The notes beneath the pieces were generated by a model. It was given only the letters and a program-made list of their open reading frames with translations. It had not been told where the DNA came from and searched no databases. The position numbers were made by a program, and so were the translations under genes. 64,000 nucleotides of DNA. Origin: Amyelois transitella (taxonomy: Eukaryota; Arthropoda; Insecta; Lepidoptera; Pyralidae). The stretch is from contig NC_083526.1 in the NCBI RefSeq assembly GCF_032362555.1, positions 5,910,001-5,974,000 of the forward strand, in the 5' to 3' direction. The stretch's first letter is position 1. Every line of letters begins with the position of its first letter. This document shows positions 12,101 to 28,239 of this stretch, piece by piece.

Positions 12101-12808
12101 AATATATCAAAATAACATAGTTGAGCAAGCTTATAATTCCAAAATAAACAATCTCAACTTTGAACTTTACTGTTTGGCAAATAAAGTTTAAAACAACATA
12201 CCTACATTGTACAACCTGAACTTTAGACCATTGTAATTGATTGCCGCCCAAGTTGCATATCATAGACAAATAGATAATAGTCCATAATAGTTTGATTTGT
12301 TTGTTCCTATCTATTCTATCTTATTTATACATCTGGGATGCAGTGTGCATTATATGCAACTCAGATTCCTATTAGAAAAAAAGATTTATGTACATATGGT
12401 AATGTAGGGAATTTACCTTACATTAGTAAATTTATTGGTACCACGTCAGAAGATGTTAAGCAGTGTAAATTAAAATATTTTTTAATAGTACCAAGTTTCC
12501 TACATACATACGGATTATGTAGTTAATAAATTGATCAGCAGCTGAACCAACTATACAGAACCTTTTAAATTAGAAAGAAGCTGAAAGTAAAATATTACAC
12601 GTAAAATCTAATGATACGTACCAGATTTCAAGCATTTCTCAAAGACCTCAGTCGCCGAAGCGTAATCGGGTTTTCTATCCAAGGGCTGCGATAACTCCTG
12701 GGTGTAAGTAAAGTAGGTTCTTTTGACTTTTGAACTTGATATAGCAGCGTTTAATCGACCCAATCGACTAAGCGGTGAGACATGAGGCAAAATTTTACCG
12801 ACAGACAT
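182..12808 (-). CDS. 4-hydroxybutyrate CoA-transferase / acetyl-CoA hydrolase family enzyme, 5' part (3 exons)
   Basis: Coding exons on the minus strand are 12808-12622, 8796-8634 and 320-182 (187, 163 and 139 nt; phases join as 1, 2, 0), giving residues 1-163. The gene runs off the left edge of the window. The reading has the family's N-terminal landmarks: a segment with GQTVFSQGAAATPAPLL, then VVHMHTEKEAAYAAPEC, then NVRKAVAEGRSDAIPIFLQD and RKIIQPDIAVIQ. These belong to the acetyl-CoA hydrolase/transferase N-terminal domain. Members move CoA between acyl groups; insect and mammalian relatives are mitochondrial. The first ~40 residues are rich in Ser, Arg and Lys with no acidic residue, as a mitochondrial presequence would be (inference). 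The full-length family is about 450-480 aa, so roughly a third is seen. Introns are 3.8 and 8.3 kb and full of repeats. The donor after exon 2 is poor (GTTTTTTTTT) because an S2 SINE tail lies against it. The start is the first ATG of the conserved frame. Confidence 0.9.
506..770 (+). repeat. S1 copy
   Basis: Near full-length copy with an extended ATGT tail. A short repeat, TGTAAGT, occurs at both ends (501-507 and 771-777) and is a likely target duplication. It lies in intron 2 of the CoA-transferase gene, antisense to it. Confidence 0.85.
985..1160 (+). mobile_element. RTE tail (LINE 3' end)
   Basis: Degenerate copy of the RTE-type 3' end. It keeps AGGTCAAGAGTACCCGAAAC, the GGATCGTGG block and TGTAGTCTCTGC, and ends in ATGTATGTATG. 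Severely 5'-truncated, as usual for LINE copies. Confidence 0.75.
1211..1935. repeat. 49/50-bp minisatellite, about 15 units
   Basis: Head-to-tail array whose unit carries GACCGACTTAAGGCGGGACC followed by TGTTCAAGGCTAGGCCCTCT and ATTGACTTG. Units are 49 bp, or 50 bp where the junction reads CTCTTATTG. In the first four units the two lengths alternate, hinting at a former two-unit period. Units are nearly identical apart from single changes (GACTGAC, GCGAGACC, AAGGATAGG). The last unit decays into AGGTTAGGTCAAGG. It lies in an intron of the CoA-transferase gene. Confidence 0.97.
1936..2898. other. AT-rich intronic DNA, no feature seen
   Basis: Unique-looking AT-rich sequence within CoA-transferase intron 2. 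I find no exon, recognisable repeat or RNA gene here. Confidence 0.5.
2899..3131 (+). repeat. S1 copy, diverged
   Basis: Keeps the TCTTTCCCATGGACGTCG, GGCGATGGGCTAGCAA and CTCAATTCCACCAT blocks but has a diverged head and a shortened 3' part. Confidence 0.7.
3145..3380. repeat. Diverged RTE tail (+) beside a CR1-like LINE 3' end (-)
   Basis: 3145-3275 matches the RTE tail (ATGAATGTGGATGAAGCGA, GTAGTCTTTG). 3280-3380 is a minus-strand repeat with TTGCACAAGATACAAATG and GCGGACTTAATGC. It recurs in diverged form near 38360, and plus-strand relatives of its terminal block appear at 23262, 11035 and 57450. It resembles 3' ends of CR1-type LINEs (family name is inference). Confidence 0.55.
3907..4167 (+). 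repeat. S1 copy with 11-bp target duplication
   Basis: Near full-length. TATATTTGTTT stands at 3896-3906 and again at 4168-4178, exactly at the two ends, as expected after target-primed reverse transcription. Confidence 0.85.
4283..4445 (-). mobile_element. RTE tail (LINE 3' end)
   Basis: Minus-strand copy. It reads from GAAACCGCCGAGCTTGCATG through GAATGTGGATGAAGC to GGAAAGAGGCGTGAG and an ATGT tail. Confidence 0.8.
4446..5010. other. AT-rich intronic DNA, no feature seen
   Basis: AT-rich sequence of CoA-transferase intron 2 between two repeats. No coding or RNA signal recognised. Confidence 0.4.
5011..5370 (+). mobile_element. HLE-type repeat, ~360 bp
   Basis: Shares its whole length with 53911-54264, from AATATTTTGTCTG through the TGTCTGTCTGTCTG run and ACTGAACCGAT to a GACGAAGTCGCGGGCAACAG + CTAG end. 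A CTAG (CTRR) 3' end is Helitron-like. Confidence 0.65.
5727..7849 (+). mobile_element. hAT DNA transposon, 2,123 bp, with TSD
   Basis: Ends are short inverted repeats, CAGGGGTGTATTT at the left and CAGGGGCGTATTT (reverse complement) at the right. The 8-bp duplication TTTGGGGG lies outside both ends (5719-5726 and 7850-7857). An 8-bp duplication, CAGGGG-type termini and the internal transposase place it in the hAT superfamily. The 5' leader holds a degenerate direct repeat (about 5895-5941 and 5959-6006) and a shorter tandem duplication (6125-6180). Inserted in CoA-transferase intron 2, antisense to the gene. Confidence 0.93.
6120..7751 (+). CDS. hAT transposase, zinc-finger-less N terminus
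   Basis: Uninterrupted 543-codon reading frame filling most of the hAT element. Domains in order: RNase-H-like region starting near residue 59 (FSVDSTPD), CRGQSYDNASNM, the PCAAHSLNLIG segment, SHTRWSARDDA, and a C-terminal hAT dimerisation region near residues 478-510 (TNCSAERSFSVLKRLKNYLR). It resembles transposases related to the vertebrate ZMYM1 and DUF4371 proteins. These usually begin with a TTF- or BED-type zinc finger, which is absent. The N terminus instead repeats KLISRSSK, the product of a tandem duplication. The frame begins at a TTG, so the true start is uncertain; an in-frame ATG lies at 6231. The intact frame and exact target duplication suggest a fairly recent insertion. Without a DNA-binding finger, activity is doubtful. 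Confidence 0.85.
   Translation: MRKLISRSSKSKLISRSSKKGSTSYLSFATYEKIIKIMADKVTETIIEQLQKAKYFSFSVDSTPDITHEDQLSLIVRFVQDNAEPVERFLCFLPNTGHKAEDMLQAILKTFDKLNIDIANCRGQSYDNASNMSGQYNGLQAKIKEKCQYATYIPCAAHSLNLIGSSAAECCPEATKFFGVLQNLYVFFTGSTERTKILQTFLTEPENATVKSLSHTRWSARDDACSSLNKNWEQIIIKALETIKSNSSQQKALIKNEATGLLAQLNSLETAILSEFWGSVLKQFNTVSKVLQGVDTNVEVVSNLYDSLITFVKNQRELFDAFEKAGKEKCTEDYKDSRKRITKRKKRDDEQREGEVILQGRDYFKVNTFLPICDQLLGELRRRKTSYDAVTAKFAFLSNLITLSEAEIKLNALSLQKSYPTDLADDLKDKCILLKNFLPSQGQETETSLRELNLLINKKDLKVAFPYIEIALRIFLCTAVTNCSAERSFSVLKRLKNYLRSRLIEERLNNLAILNIEADLTNKIDYDDVINEFVKNFVHRKKM
8393..8632 (+). repeat. S2 SINE abutting a splice donor
   Basis: The tRNA-like head starts CGGCCTCTGTGGCGCAGCGG and has a B box GGTTCGAATCC. 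The body contains TTGGCCTGGGTCTTGGATG and the tail CTGTGTAATTTGTCCCGTAT followed by nine A. The tail touches the minus-strand donor of CoA-transferase exon 2. Confidence 0.85.
8864..9010 (+). repeat. Two diverged S1 5' fragments in tandem
   Basis: The GATGTCGTAAAAGGCGA and GAAGTCGTAAATGGCCACTA blocks show two decayed S1 head regions one after the other. The second is preceded by TTTTCCGGCAC. Confidence 0.5.
9601..9800 (+). repeat. CCGGCAAACGTCGTTTTGCC repeat followed by an S1 3' fragment
   Basis: 9605-9685 matches a repeat also present at 34328-34560 (GTTTTGCCATAT, AAGGGTGGATAA). 9689-9800 is the 3' half of S1. Confidence 0.55.
9801..10790. other. AT-rich intronic DNA
   Basis: Long AT-rich stretch in CoA-transferase intron 1. 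It holds a short minus-strand S1 fragment (10448-10508). Nothing else recognised. Confidence 0.4.
10800..10955 (+). mobile_element. RTE tail (LINE 3' end)
   Basis: Diverged copy with GGTCAAGAGTACCTGAAAC, GAGTTATGAATGTGGAT and a GTGATTTTATGTATGTATG end. Confidence 0.75.
11772..11822. repeat. Perfect 22-bp stem, 7-nt loop inverted repeat
   Basis: The left arm 11772-11793 and right arm 11801-11822 are exact reverse complements (outer end AATAAATATCC, inner end TTGGTGATA), with a 7-base loop. It lies in intron 1 of the CoA-transferase gene. It may be a short palindrome of transposon origin or an RNA hairpin. No longer imperfect pri-miRNA-like stem is apparent around it. Confidence 0.8.
11872..11975 (+). 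mobile_element. RTE tail, strongly diverged
   Basis: Keeps GGAAATCCAGTCTCTGCCTG, a GGGAAACCAGGGTGATGG remnant and a GTATGTATG end. Confidence 0.45.
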
Positions 12809-13243
12809 TTTGAATGATAATAAATTCTAATTTATTTTGGTAAAAGTTGAGACTTTATGGACAAATTACACTTAATGACTACGAAAGTTGATCAAGCACT
12901 ATTAATTCTTCAAATGTTCATCACACACATTAAACCCTTATATTTATAAAATTTAATATAAATATGTAAAAATTTTAGTAAACAATACACCAGTCACGCC
13001 CACCGCTAGAGACAAACTATTTTCTTTTGACATCAAACGTCAAACCAGCAGACGTCATCATTCGTTTCGTCCCCCCCCCCCCCTCTCCTTCTTTCCTTCT
13101 CCGCCATGCATCAAACAAGTCAACAACGGCGTCATCGTCATCATCTCTCAGCTCAGCGTAGTACCTAGCGACCCACTAGCTAGTAGTCGGTAGATATTAT
13201 GTATACTGAATAATTAAATAATACAAGGAATTTAATACTAGCA
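12809..13243. other. Presumed 5' flank of the CoA-transferase gene
   Basis: Upstream (minus-strand sense) of the CoA-transferase ATG. It holds a run of 13 C at 13071-13083 next to a CT-rich stretch. No defined promoter element is recognised. Confidence 0.4.
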
Positions 13244-13730
13244 CGGCTGCCCCATTTCAAAACCTAGTAAGTCTTCAATAAAGGTAAATTTCGTTTTTTA
13301 GCCTAATGCGATAACCTAGTAAGGCTCAATATATTGCAAAAACACCTGTATCGATAGCACGCTTCAATAAAAAGTTTCAAGGTGTCTCAAACCTAGTAAG
13401 AGCATCAACTTTATGCGATTAACCACTTCAAAACATAGTAAGTCGCAAAACCATTCCAAAAACTTAGTAAGTGGACAGACTTACTAGTTTATTGAAATGG
13501 TTAAATATACATACTAGGTTCTGAAATGGCCAATAGGGACAAGAATTATTAATAATTAATTAATTAGTAAGACATAAAAACTTGTGTTACTAGAATAATA
13601 AAGAGGCTTTTTACTAAGAATGAACTTCGTCAATATTTTTGTTTCTAAAATATCTATTCTCTGTTCGCTACTTTCGACCCGACCTCTTCTCTCCCCCGCT
13701 GCCGGCAGGCGCCATATTATTTTTAATTCT

Positions 13731-13999
13731 TAATCTCTTATAATAACACTTTGGACGGCACCAAACGGGCCAAAAAGCTGCCACAGCACACTCTCCTCGG
13801 TATCAGCTCCAATGTTGTATACAAAGATACACCAGCCGGAACCACCCAACGCATAACCTTGGATCAGGGGATCTGCTAATGGAGAAAACCTTTGAAGACC
13901 TTTGTTGATGGCCAAAAGAGCCTTGCCTGCAGGTCCTACGAAGCGTCGGGCAGCTGTTGGAGCCAAATATGTAGCTAATGGAGCTAAAGCCTTGTTTTG
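13731..13999 (-). pseudogene. ELAV/Hu-type RNA-binding protein fragment captured in a TIR element
   Basis: The minus frame reads [11 protein letters not shown], then [20 protein letters not shown], then [19 protein letters not shown] and [18 protein letters not shown], followed by a stop. This is the hinge and the start of RRM3 of ELAV-family proteins (elav, fne, Rbp9 in flies); RNP2 is IFVYNI. RRM1, RRM2 and the rest of RRM3, including RNP1, are absent, so it cannot be a functional ELAV protein. After VQSV the reading has lost one residue relative to the expected V-K-[IV]-I-R-D and stops. No intron interrupts it. It lies head-to-head with the LINE endonuclease piece inside the same TIRs. Confidence 0.85.
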
Positions 14000-14973
14000 C
14001 TTGCGTACTTGGTTACGAACCGGTAAGCGATCGCATAATCTCTATGAAACTTAAAGCTCTACCTGTCAACTTGAACATCGTCCAAATATATGCCCCTACT
14101 AGCCGATCTACAGAGCAAGATATTGAGAGGTTCTATACTCAGTTGCAGATTACCATTGAAAAAATACCCAACAGAGAGCTACTTATTATTTTGGGTGATT
14201 TTAATGCAAAAATTGGTGCTAACGCCCGACAACACAGTGACTCAGTAGGGAATTTTGGACTTGGTATGAGAAATGAGAGAGGTGGAAATTTAAGCAGTTC
14301 GCAGATGAAAATAACCTGGTAGTGGCCAACAATCTATTCCCGCACCATCCTCGTAGATTGTATACTTGGACATCGCCTACTGGACATCGCAATCAGATAG
14401 ACTACATCCTTATCCAATCGCGTTGGCGCACATCCGTCCTCAATGCCCGGTGCCTGCTGCGGCTCGGATCATGAACTTTTGATCATGAAAATGCGATTAA
14501 AACTCAAATATGCCAGAACTCCTTGTAAACAAAAAAGGATTGAAGTCACAGATATAGAGAAATTCACTTTCACCATCGAGAATAAGTGGACGGAATGGGT
14601 AGAAACAAAACACGGTACGCCAAACCCAAACGTCATGTGGGAAAAGGCCAAACAGCTTATCCAGCAGGCAGCAACAGAGTCTAAAACGCAATCAAAGGCC
14701 CACAAGCGGCAACACTGGATGACCGAAGGTACTCTTGCTCTTGTTGAAGAGAGACGTCGGAAGAAAGCTCAGGGAGCAGACATGAGGACTATTAACAAAC
14801 TGTCTGCTGAAGTCCAAGCAGCATGTAGACGAGACCACAACAACTACCTTCATGCCATCTGTCACGAAATCGAGTCTCATGCTGGAAGACACGAATCGAA
14901 AGACATGTACCCCAAAATTCGGGTTATCACTAAAACCTTACCATCTAAAACCTGGGCTGTTACTAGGTTTTGA
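13990..14973 (+). pseudogene. RTE-type LINE endonuclease fragment, frameshifted
   Basis: It begins abruptly at [14 protein letters not shown] and continues LNIVQIYAPTS and LLIILGDFNAKIGA, the hallmark of the apurinic endonuclease domain of RTE-like LINEs (also annotated as craniofacial development protein 2-like). A frameshift near 14290 moves it to a frame with FADENNLVVANNLF and NQIDYILIQSRW. A second near 14450 moves it to CGSDHELLIMKMR and the linker before the reverse transcriptase. It ends near 14935 where element-end sequence resumes. There is no reverse transcriptase domain. Non-functional cargo. Confidence 0.85.
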
Positions 14974-15514
14974 TATAGTTTTTATGGTCTAGAATGTCAT
15001 TCTTGTTTTTGTCTCAAGATGTTTTTTTTTATAAAACATGTAATATAAAACTTTAAAAAGAAAAACGCTTATACTATGAATGGTATGATACCTCTCTTTG
15101 TCCTGCATATTAATTTCTGGTAAGATACTTAGTAGTTCACAACGGCTAACACAAAACATGTTCCTATAAAATTTTGTCGAAAATACTTACTAGGTTTTGA
15201 AATGGGGCAGCCGAGCAGATTTGAGCCTGTCTAGCGAGTTGTATGTGGCACAACGAAACCGCGGCAAATCTCGAAATCATTTTATTTCTAACTTCTAACT
15301 CTAAATGTAGATCAAAATATAAATTTTATGTAGGTAGTCTTGACTAGTAAAATATGTCACGAAAAAGGATTCCGTAGTATATTTAATGCAAATGCTAAAT
15401 GATACGAGTAATAAAAATTTGAATTTCATTTTAAATTTGCCTTGTGTTTAGTTGCGCTCGGACTCAGTTCACTTTTATTCTCTCGTCCACATTTCTATTC
15501 TAAGTTGTGAAGTT

Positions 15515-15690
15515 GATGTTGTTCAAGAAAATGCTGTTGTGCAGTTTGTTACCGCTTCATCTGCACTGACGTTTTGGAAGCGGCAGTAAACTTAGTTTTA
15601 AATAATTTATTTGACGTCAACCAAGTTGTAATACCAAAAGATATGACAGTATGAAGTATCCTATAATAATTAATAAAATTTTTGAATTTG
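15515..15690 (+). repeat. R4 copy
   Basis: Shares GCAGTTTGTTACCGCTTC, TTTGGAAGCGGCAGTAAAC and TTATTTGACGTCAACC with copies near 21035, 22555, 37650(-) and 39318. Ends TTTTTGAATTTGAATT. Confidence 0.65.
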
Positions 15691-16422
15691 AATTATATAT
15701 CTTCTAATAACATAGTTATTTCTTTCGAAATTGTATAAATAAATAAAGACATGGAAATTAAAACCTTACATTTATTATTACTAGCAATATCTCTTTTTAG
15801 ATTGTGGTTCTGAGTACTTTTTCATAAAGTGTAAACGATATGTAAAACTTGCCATCTTACGGAGAATTAAAATAAAAGGTAGATTTAAAATATATGCAAT
15901 TTCCGATTCCGAGCGTTTTGAGTCTCTTTATATACCGATACATAGGTAACCGATACATTTAGGCAACTGAATGCGAGTTAAAAATAATGGAAAGCAAAAA
16001 ATTAATAAGTAAGATAATGGAAGGACTAAGTTCCTACATAAAGAAATAGACATAGAAGCGGAACAGGTTATGGGATAAGAAGAGCTCAGAAAAATGGCAA
16101 GTGAAGAAGTATTAACCTGCCCAGAAACGTTGTTCAGTCTTTTCAAGAATATTGGATGTTTACCCCGCAAGGGAAATAGACGTGACTATAATTTAATGTA
16201 AGTATGTAAAGGAATCACGAAATCTCAATCGAATGACTTTCTCGACTAGCGTCGTTTAATTACACACGTTCAGTCAGATCAGACCTAGGTCGGACGAAGT
16301 CAGCGGCACCCTGCACGAGCCCTATGTCAAATATATTAGATCAATGAATATGATGCTGTTAGTACCTAGTTTACTATATGGTAGAAAAATAAAACACAAT
16401 GGCAACAATTTTCTTGTGATGG

Positions 16423-16440
16423 GTCACGTGACGGCACGTG
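16423..16440. promoter_or_regulatory. CLEAR-type E-box pair upstream of V-ATPase subunit B
   Basis: GTCACGTGAC at 16423-16432 is a perfect match to the published CLEAR palindrome bound by TFEB/MITF-family factors. A second CACGTG core follows at 16435-16440. Both lie 100-117 bp upstream of the ATG. Drosophila Mitf is known to activate V-ATPase genes through such sites, so a conserved lysosomal/acidification control is likely (inference). Confidence 0.85.
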
Positions 16441-16467
16441 AAGGACCATAGACAAAACATCCATTCG

Positions 16468-16473
16468 TCAGTT
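16468..16473 (+). promoter_or_regulatory. Candidate initiator (TCAGTT)
   Basis: Matches the arthropod initiator TCAGTY, 35 bp downstream of the CLEAR palindrome and 70 bp before the ATG. No TATA box is visible. The start site is inferred only. Confidence 0.4.
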
Positions 16474-16539
16474 TTCGGGCGAGGAGGCAGCGTAGTTTGG
16501 TATTTTATTGAACGGGCTGCCCAAAAAGTGAATCCGAAA

Positions 16540-25522
<8,983 letters not shown>

Positions 25523-25720
25523 ACCCCACGCGTGAAACGGAACTCGCAAAAAAATCGACAATCGATAAAATAAGAGCGAGTTTTCGTAGTAACAACTCAC
25601 GCTTCCCGCCGCTCGACGTTCCAAACTTGAATTTTGAATTCTTTTTTTTTTATTTATCTATTGTAGCATTAATTGCATTTTTACATCTAAGAACATCGAG
25701 CCGCGGTAATTTGTAAGATA

Positions 25721-25726
25721 AATAAA
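25721..25726 (+). terminator. Poly(A) signal of V-ATPase B
   Basis: AATAAA about 200 bp after the stop codon, followed by a T-rich stretch. The last-exon 3' end is inferred from this. Confidence 0.6.
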
Positions 25727-25829
25727 ATATTGTTTATTATTATAATAAAAGTTGTTAATAGTTTATTGTAATGTGTATTACATGTATTACGATCAAGTTA
25801 CAAAATTATAAACAATCGTGTTGCTATTA

Positions 25830-26688
25830 AAGTTGTCTATGGTAAGATTCTGCAAAGAAAATGTTGCCGTCTTGTATATAATTTCCCAGTTACAAAATAG
25901 TGTGATTTAGCCTGAATGGTAGAATTAAATATATTCTGAATTAATGCAATCTTTCTTTTGGTGCTTCGTCCACTTTGAAATTTTATTATTTATTTTCTGC
26001 ACAAATTGTTGAGATGTGTTCAAAGTATGTAATCTAACAGAAGTACGTTTACGTGATGATTCGCTTAATGGATATTTAAAAAAGCAGTTATACTAATAAA
26101 TATATAATGTAAATAAACATGTAGACGCCTGCCCCGTAACGTGTGTTACATTCCAAATTATTTCCTATTCACTTCAACGCTAGTTATCCGTGAAAAAAGT
26201 GAAATTAGGATACTGTTGTTTTCAATGGAAATAAAGTATAGAAAGTTAATTTGATTTTTATTTTTCTATTTCTAGTAAGAGTTCCCTCGCACTTATCGTT
26301 TTCTAATGTCGTTGCTGCGTCGAAGTAGCGGTAAATGTGCCTAAACTTCTCAATCTGCCACCTTTTTTATTTTCAATATTAAATGCACTACTATGAAATT
26401 GGCAATAATCCTTTCTCCCGTGAAAAATTGATTTCCCGGCAGCAGATGCGGGTGTAAACCGTGTAAATTGGATCGCGGGTTCGGTAGCTCAGAGGTAAAA
26501 CAGTAGTAAACGTAAGCGCTAGCAATACAACCGAACCGACGCTTGAAAGACGCCAAATGTGAGCCCTAAGTAGATAGCCCTACCTACTATAGATTTAACT
26601 TCTCTGAGTACTCACAAAAACCGCTGTAGAGCATGATAATGTCGTGATGCATCAGTGTATTGTTGATAAGCGAGCATAGGATAATATA
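25830..26688. other. Intergenic, no gene seen
   Basis: AT-rich spacer between the V-ATPase B 3' end and a MITE. A tRNA-A-box-like string (GGTAGCTCAGAGGTAAAAC near 26481) lacks a matching B box and fold, so I do not call a tRNA. Confidence 0.45.
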
Positions 26689-27147
26689 CAGGGTGACATT
26701 TAAAACAACTGCATCCTTTTAAACATAGACTATACCCATGCTTCTGAGCCGTTTGAGCCTATTTTTATTTAAATTAAACGTCATCATTTTCACATTTAAA
26801 AAACCCTCAAAACTACGTCACACGCATTATTAAAGACCAATACTACAAAAAGAAATTAAAACTAAACATGTAAAAAATTTCTGAAAAAAATTTTTTTTTC
26901 TAGTATCAAGATCAAGTAAAGTACAGAGTTGTCAAGATCGCTCAGCTGAATGAATTGTATCCTTGACCTCTGAATCTTACGCGTCGCTTTCCCGCCGACC
27001 GGGGTGATATTACGTATTTAGGATCGTGGATTTTAATACTTTTATTTTTAATCGTACTTTCTGAAATATGAACCAATATTTTTATTATTATATATTTTAT
27101 TATCCTTTAGATGAGTACACTTAACAGTTAAATTAAAAGTCACCCTG
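26689..27147. mobile_element. 459-bp MITE with TA target duplication
   Basis: Ends are CAGGGTGAC and its reverse complement GTCACCCTG, with TA on both sides (26687-26688 and 27148-27149). The match continues imperfectly as WTTTAA. No coding capacity. TA duplication suggests a Tc1/mariner-type or related transposase. Confidence 0.75.
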
Positions 27148-27149
27148 TA

Positions 27150-28215
27150 TACATACGTTGACATTTTTCACGCTTTTGCCCTTTAAAGAGGGAAGAGATG
27201 GCTTTGAATATGGTTAAAATATAGGTTTATAATATAAACATAATGCTTTATTTGTTCGTAAATGCCCCGGTGCGAAGAAACCTTGTACAGCTCGTAAAAG
27301 CGTGGAACAAGACTTTCATAACCAGATAAATTATGGTTATAATGGTGTGTAGTTAGTCAATATGGTGTATTATGTATCATAGTCAGCGTGTAAATAAAAG
27401 TCAAGTCATGGATTTTCATATTTTATTCACATTACGAGGTACAAATTATCAAGTTTTCGGAATGAAATTATAACTACGACACCGACTTATTCGGTTCACT
27501 AATTACATACAGTGTGACCAGTAGCTCTAATAGTAAAAGCACTACAAAAAATACTGGGTTCCAAGATTATGACCACAAGTGGTCGGGGCTTGATACAGGG
27601 ATAACCCTGGTCAGTTCAAGTACCGGTACTTTCCTTTTAACTATTCGGGTACCGATACTAAACCTTAAGATGTATCGACCCCTTTTGCGCATGAGGTGTC
27701 ATTTCGCCTTTTCCATTGTTGGTATTAATTAGTAGCGGTATTTTTTGATACTAGTATGGTTTCAGTATCACGAAAGGCAGTGGTATCGGTACCCAAAATA
27801 CAAGTATTTTTGCACCTCGTGCGTTTTAATAGAGCTCTTACTGATAGCACTACAAACCTTAATAAATATAATTACTGTAATTTCATAATTTCAAATGCTA
27901 GCAAATTTGCTCATGTAAGGGTGTTAAGTTTTTAGGATAATTTTGTTATTTGATTTTAGAACTAAAAACATGCTAGGTAGTCTGTTAAAGTATTGTGTTG
28001 GAAAATTAAAAAGTCCAATCTTACTTATCTCTTGGATGGTCAACATTTTGAACAGATATTTATTTTTATGAAACAAAGATGGCAACATTTTTTTACAGTG
28101 CCACAAGATGACATGAACTTACAAATTAGCCGCAGTTTCTATAACACCTCAACTTTCCAACACAATTCTAACACAAAGTAACTAGTACGTTCCTAGCAAA
28201 TATTAATTAAGTAGA
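27150..28215. other. Intergenic spacer with a decayed repeat
   Basis: 27530-27850 contains repeated GGTACCGRTA-like phrases (TCAAGTACCGGTACTTTCC, GTGGTATCGGTACCC) similar to 63-140 at the start of the window. Their spacing suggests a decayed transposon but I cannot set its ends. The rest is AT-rich without features. Confidence 0.4.
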
Positions 28216-28223
28216 TAATATAT

Positions 28224-28229
28224 TTTATT
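28224..28229 (-). terminator. Poly(A) signal candidate of PP2A-A
   Basis: AATAAA on the minus strand, only about 10 nt after the stop codon. Unusually close, so a later signal may be the one used. Confidence 0.4.
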
Positions 28230-28239
28230 TTAATGGCAA

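Larger units (their letters stand above)
13244..15213. mobile_element. TIR DNA element carrying host-gene and LINE fragments (Pack-type)
   Basis: Exact 29-bp terminal inverted repeats lie at 13244-13272 and 15185-15213 (starting CGGCTGCCCCATTTC, ending CCTAGTAAGT). AGCA follows the right end and precedes the left end, a possible 4-bp target duplication, though ends may shift by a few bases. The motif AACCTAGTAAG or a close variant recurs inside the left end near 13258, 13311, 13390, 13431 and 13460. Inverted copies lie near 13479, 13511 and 14960. This is the subterminal-repeat pattern of transposase-binding sites. No transposase is visible. The cargo is an ELAV-like RRM fragment on the minus strand and an RTE endonuclease fragment on the plus strand. 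The superfamily is not identified. Confidence 0.82.

Noticed and set aside
13244..15213. ELAV fragment as an active host exon
   Set aside because: The rest of RRM3 and the other RRMs are missing, the frame ends at a stop right after RIRD-like residues, and it is bounded by transposon ends.
26470..26550. tRNA-like string GGTAGCTCAGAGGTAAAAC
   Set aside because: It resembles a tRNA D-arm/A box but no B box or cloverleaf follows at the right distance.
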